Source: Flavobacteriaceae bacterium CG_4_10_14_3_um_filter_33_47 (GTDB lineage: Bacteria > Bacteroidota > Bacteroidia > Flavobacteriales > Flavobacteriaceae). Taken from it: a stretch of 35,102 bases of DNA. Where the stretch lies: NCBI GenBank assembly GCA_002784145.1, contig PFKE01000001.1, positions 1 to 35,102 on the forward strand. Reading direction: 5' to 3'. The position numbers and the translations under genes were made by a program. Positions 33,044-35,102 of the stretch are shown in pieces. Numbering within the stretch: position 1 is the stretch's first letter; each line of letters starts with the position of its first letter. The notes beneath the pieces were generated by a model. That model ran no database searches and was not told where the DNA came from. It saw nothing but the letters and a program-made list of their open reading frames with translations.

Positions 33044-33676
33044 TTAACTTTGCAGTGTATTTTTAGGAAATGCCTTTTTGTTAAACACCAAAAGCATTAC
33101 AAAGCCTGTACTTATTGCCATATCGGCCACATTAAAAACAGGTTCGAAAAAGGTGAAGAATTGGCCACCAAAAAACGGTATCCATTCTGGTAAATAGCCT
33201 TTCCAAAGTGGAAAATATAGCATATCAACCACTCGTCCATGAAGTAAGCCATCATAGCCTCCTTCTTTGGGTAGAAACGTTGCGATTTGACCATGACTAT
33301 CGTTAAAAAGCATGCCATAAAATACAGAATCTACAATATTGCCTAAAGCTCCAGAAAAAATAAATGCAATGGCTAAAAGCAATATTCTAGGGCTATTCTT
33401 TTTGGTGGCGTCTAACAGCCAATAGCCAATGCCTACAATAGCCACTATTCTAAAAACCGTTAAAGCAATTTTTGCGGTTCTATCAGAAATAAAGGAAATA
33501 AAATCGCTGATTTTTGTTCCCCAAGCCATGCCGTCATTCTCTACAAAATAAATTTTAAACCAATTAAATACTTGGTATTCATCACCTAATGCAAAGTGCG
33601 TTTTTATGTAAATTTTACTTATTTGATCTATAAGTAATATAAGCGTTATAAGGAAGACAGACTTTTTTAAGGACAT
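33044..33676 (-). CDS. lspA: Lipoprotein signal peptidase (signal peptidase II)
   Basis: A 210-residue inner-membrane aspartic protease that removes the signal peptide of lipidated prolipoproteins. Four membrane segments are seen. The conserved N-terminal LIDQISK, the FVENDGMAWG motif, GALGNIVDS, and the catalytic Asp pair Asp151 (GRVVDML) and Asp185 (FNVADMAI) are intact. It is longer than the 160-170 residues of E. coli because of an insertion of about 30 residues around LFNDSHGQIATFLPKEGG, as in other Bacteroidota. It lies downstream of ileS and the DksA-like gene. A hairpin with terminator features ends 15 bases before its ATG. Confidence 0.96.
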   Translation of the reverse strand: MSLKKSVFLITLILLIDQISKIYIKTHFALGDEYQVFNWFKIYFVENDGMAWGTKISDFISFISDRTAKIALTVFRIVAIVGIGYWLLDATKKNSPRILLLAIAFIFSGALGNIVDSVFYGMLFNDSHGQIATFLPKEGGYDGLLHGRVVDMLYFPLWKGYLPEWIPFFGGQFFTFFEPVFNVADMAISTGFVMLLVFNKKAFPKNTLQS

Positions 33677-33691
33677 ACTATTAAAAAATTA

Positions 33692-33729
33692 AAACGTCTC
33701 AATCCCGAGAGTTGTTGGGAGAGACGTTT
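33692..33729 (-). terminator. Hairpin with T-tract between the DksA-like gene and lspA
   Basis: AAACGTCTC (33692-33700) pairs with GAGACGTTT (33721-33729), and inside it TCCC (33703-33706) pairs with GGGA (33717-33720) with a two-base bulge. On the - strand it is followed by a T-rich stretch. It looks like an intrinsic terminator but lies just before the lspA start codon. Confidence 0.7.
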
Positions 33730-33753
33730 CAAATATATTATTAAAAATAATTA

Positions 33754-34131
33754 CTATTGCATATTTTTAGCTTCAATGCTTAATGTTGCATGTGGCACCA
33801 GTTTTAAACGTTCTTTATTAATAAGCTTACCTGTTACTCTACAAACACCATAGGTTTTGTTTTCAATTCTAATTAAGGCGTTTTTTAAATCGCGTATAAA
33901 CTTTTCCTGTCTAATGGCTAATTGTGAATTGGATTCTTTACTCATTACTTCACTGCCTTCGTCAAATGCTTTAAAGGTTGGTGATGTGTCTTCAGTACCG
34001 TTGTTATGATCATTCATATAGGCACTTCTAATAAGCTCTAAATCGTTTTGTGCTTTTTGTATTTTTTCTTTGATTAGCTCCTTAAACTCTGCTAAATCTT
34101 TATCTGAGTATCTTACTGTATCTGAGTTCAT
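33754..34131 (-). CDS. DksA/TraR-family protein with degenerate zinc finger
   Basis: A 125-residue protein with the coiled-coil N-terminal helices and C-terminal zinc-finger region of the DksA/TraR family, which binds RNA polymerase through its secondary channel. The C-terminal part reads YGVCRVTGKLINKERL followed by VPHATLSIE. Only one Cys (Cys97) is present instead of the four of the C4 finger, so zinc binding in the classical way is unlikely. The coiled-coil tip lacks the canonical DxxDxA motif (FDEGSEVM is there instead). It starts 4 bases after ileS, so they are co-transcribed. The role may differ from DksA; such single-Cys forms are usual in Bacteroidota. Confidence 0.85.
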   Translation of the reverse strand: MNSDTVRYSDKDLAEFKELIKEKIQKAQNDLELIRSAYMNDHNNGTEDTSPTFKAFDEGSEVMSKESNSQLAIRQEKFIRDLKNALIRIENKTYGVCRVTGKLINKERLKLVPHATLSIEAKNMQ

Positions 34132-34135
34132 AATT

Positions 34136-35102
34136 TCAATGTTTTTTTATAAACAATTTTGTGTTGACATCATCAAACGCAATTTCTACACCATTGTCTA
34201 TTTGTTCAATAATTTCTAATTCTTCTGTTAATGTTTCCGCCTTAATATACGCTATATTTTTATTTACGGCCTTTATAATATAATCATCTTTTTGAAGTTG
34301 TACATCAATTCTATCGGTAACTTCAAAACCTGAATCTTTACGCAAATTTTGAATTCTGTTTACCAACTCACGAGCAATCCCTTCTTTATGTAAATCATCG
34401 GTAATGGTAACATCTAAAGCTACTGTTAAAGAGCCTTCGTTTGCAACCAACCATCCTTCAATATCTTGTGATGTAATTTCTACGTCTGTGCGTTCTAAAG
34501 TAATATTTTTTCCATTAATCGCAACTTCTAAAAAGCCATTTTGTTCTATTTTGTTAATATCTTCTGATGTAAAGTTGATTACTGCAGCAGCAATGGCTTT
34601 CATATCTTTCCCAAAACGTGGCCCAAGAGTTTTAAAATTTGGTTTAATTTGTTTAACAAGCATTTCAGAAGCATCTTCTAATAGTTCTATTTCTTTAATA
34701 TTTACTTCGTGTTTTATTAATTCTGAAACAGCCAAAATCTCTTCCTTTTGCTGAATATTGTTTACAGGAATCATGATTTTTTGAAGTGGCTGACGCACTT
34801 TGATTTTTTCTTTTGCTCTTAACGACAATACTAAGGACGATATGGTTTGGGCTTGTTCCATTTTGCGTTCTAAAGAGGTATCAATATAAGAACTATTATA
34901 GTCTGGAAAATCTGCCAAATGAACACTTTCAAAAGCTTCTTTTTTAGTAACAGCATTTAAATCCATATATAATTTGTCCATAAAGAACGGCGCAATAGGT
35001 GCTCCTAACTTTGCAATGGTAAGCATACAGGTGTATAGCGTTTGGTAAGCAGAAATTTTATCGGTTTGGTAATCGCCTTTCCAGAAACGTCTTCTGCTTA
35101 AA
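34136..35102 (-). CDS. ileS: Isoleucyl-tRNA synthetase, C-terminal part (cut by window edge)
   Basis: The reading frame stays open from 34136 to the end of the window, so this is the 3' part of ileS. The last codons before the edge translate to LSRRRFWKGDYQTDKISAYQ, which continues into the anticodon-binding region (GAPIAPFFMDKLYMDLN, SLRAKEKIKVRQPLQKI). The start lies beyond 35102 and the catalytic HIGH and KMSKS motifs are not in view. The C-terminal half of the segment resembles type-2 (long) IleRS of Bacteroidota. It charges tRNA-Ile with isoleucine. It leads the group ileS, DksA-like gene and lspA. Confidence 0.93.
   Translation of the reverse strand, partial: LSRRRFWKGDYQTDKISAYQTLYTCMLTIAKLGAPIAPFFMDKLYMDLNAVTKKEAFESVHLADFPDYNSSYIDTSLERKMEQAQTISSLVLSLRAKEKIKVRQPLQKIMIPVNNIQQKEEILAVSELIKHEVNIKEIELLEDASEMLVKQIKPNFKTLGPRFGKDMKAIAAAVINFTSEDINKIEQNGFLEVAINGKNITLERTDVEITSQDIEGWLVANEGSLTVALDVTITDDLHKEGIARELVNRIQNLRKDSGFEVTDRIDVQLQKDDYIIKAVNKNIAYIKAETLTEELEIIEQIDNGVEIAFDDVNTKLFIKKH

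Noticed and set aside
33045-33052. TAACTTTG box on the + strand
   Set aside because: It overlaps the end of lspA and no + strand gene follows, so it is most likely chance.
1-35102. CRISPR arrays, insertion sequences, prophage, tRNA or rRNA genes, known antiphage systems
   Set aside because: No regularly spaced repeats, transposase or integrase motifs, cloverleaf-like sequences or defence-gene signatures were found on either strand by reading.

Overview
The window looks like a chromosomal segment of a member of the Flavobacteriaceae (Bacteroidota). The evidence is an AT-rich base composition, genes without obvious Shine-Dalgarno sequences, several TAnnTTTG-type -7 promoter boxes, two large TonB-dependent receptors with N-terminal carboxypeptidase-regulatory-like domains, and typical flavobacterial families (DUF2480, DUF3078, DUF5689, a type-2-like IleRS, an OmpA-like protein with a central OmpA segment). 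I see no rRNA, tRNA, CRISPR array, integrase, transposase or prophage gene. No gene-free stretch exceeds 300 bases.

Layout. 1-3.2 kb (+): the tail of what is probably a suf (Fe-S assembly) cluster: a META-domain envelope protein, SufE, a SufT/MIP18-like protein, a DUF2480 protein and a DUF3078 outer-membrane protein. 3.2-4.4 kb (-): GTPase HflX. 4.5-11.0 kb: a symmetrical locus in which two paralogous endonuclease/exonuclease/phosphatase (EEP) enzymes, one without and one with a signal peptide, flank a TonB-dependent receptor and a DUF5689/choice-of-anchor lipoprotein. I read it as a candidate outer-membrane system for scavenging phosphate or nucleotides from extracellular nucleic acid or phosphoester; this is inference. 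11.0-14.9 kb (-): a small four-helix membrane protein and a second, Oar-like TonB-dependent receptor.

15.0-22.5 kb (-): central and aromatic metabolism. Homogentisate dioxygenase, a four-helix-bundle (S23-type) protein and 4-hydroxyphenylpyruvate dioxygenase form one group that ends at a terminator. A second group has a DUF3108 protein, tryptophan 2,3-dioxygenase, an M23 peptidase lipoprotein and glucose-6-phosphate isomerase, tightly packed or overlapping. HppD and HmgA take tyrosine-derived hydroxyphenylpyruvate to maleylacetoacetate; TDO starts tryptophan breakdown. Later steps of both routes are outside the window. 22.7-28.1 kb (-): a GT9 glycosyltransferase, a patatin-barrel fusion and UvrC.

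28.2-31.1 kb (+): a compact cassette of a retropepsin-like protease, a RimK-like ATP-grasp ligase and an AstE/aspartoacylase-like metallohydrolase, then 5-formyltetrahydrofolate cyclo-ligase. This suggests synthesis or protein tagging coupled to trimming of peptide-like bonds. 31.1-35.1 kb (-): an unrecognised 627-residue OmpA-like envelope protein with CxxC pairs at both ends, then ileS (cut by the window edge), a DksA/TraR-family gene with a degenerate zinc finger, and lspA. A strong hairpin sits directly before the lspA start. The observations most worth following are the EEP/TonB locus, the RimK cassette and the CxxC-flanked OmpA-like protein.
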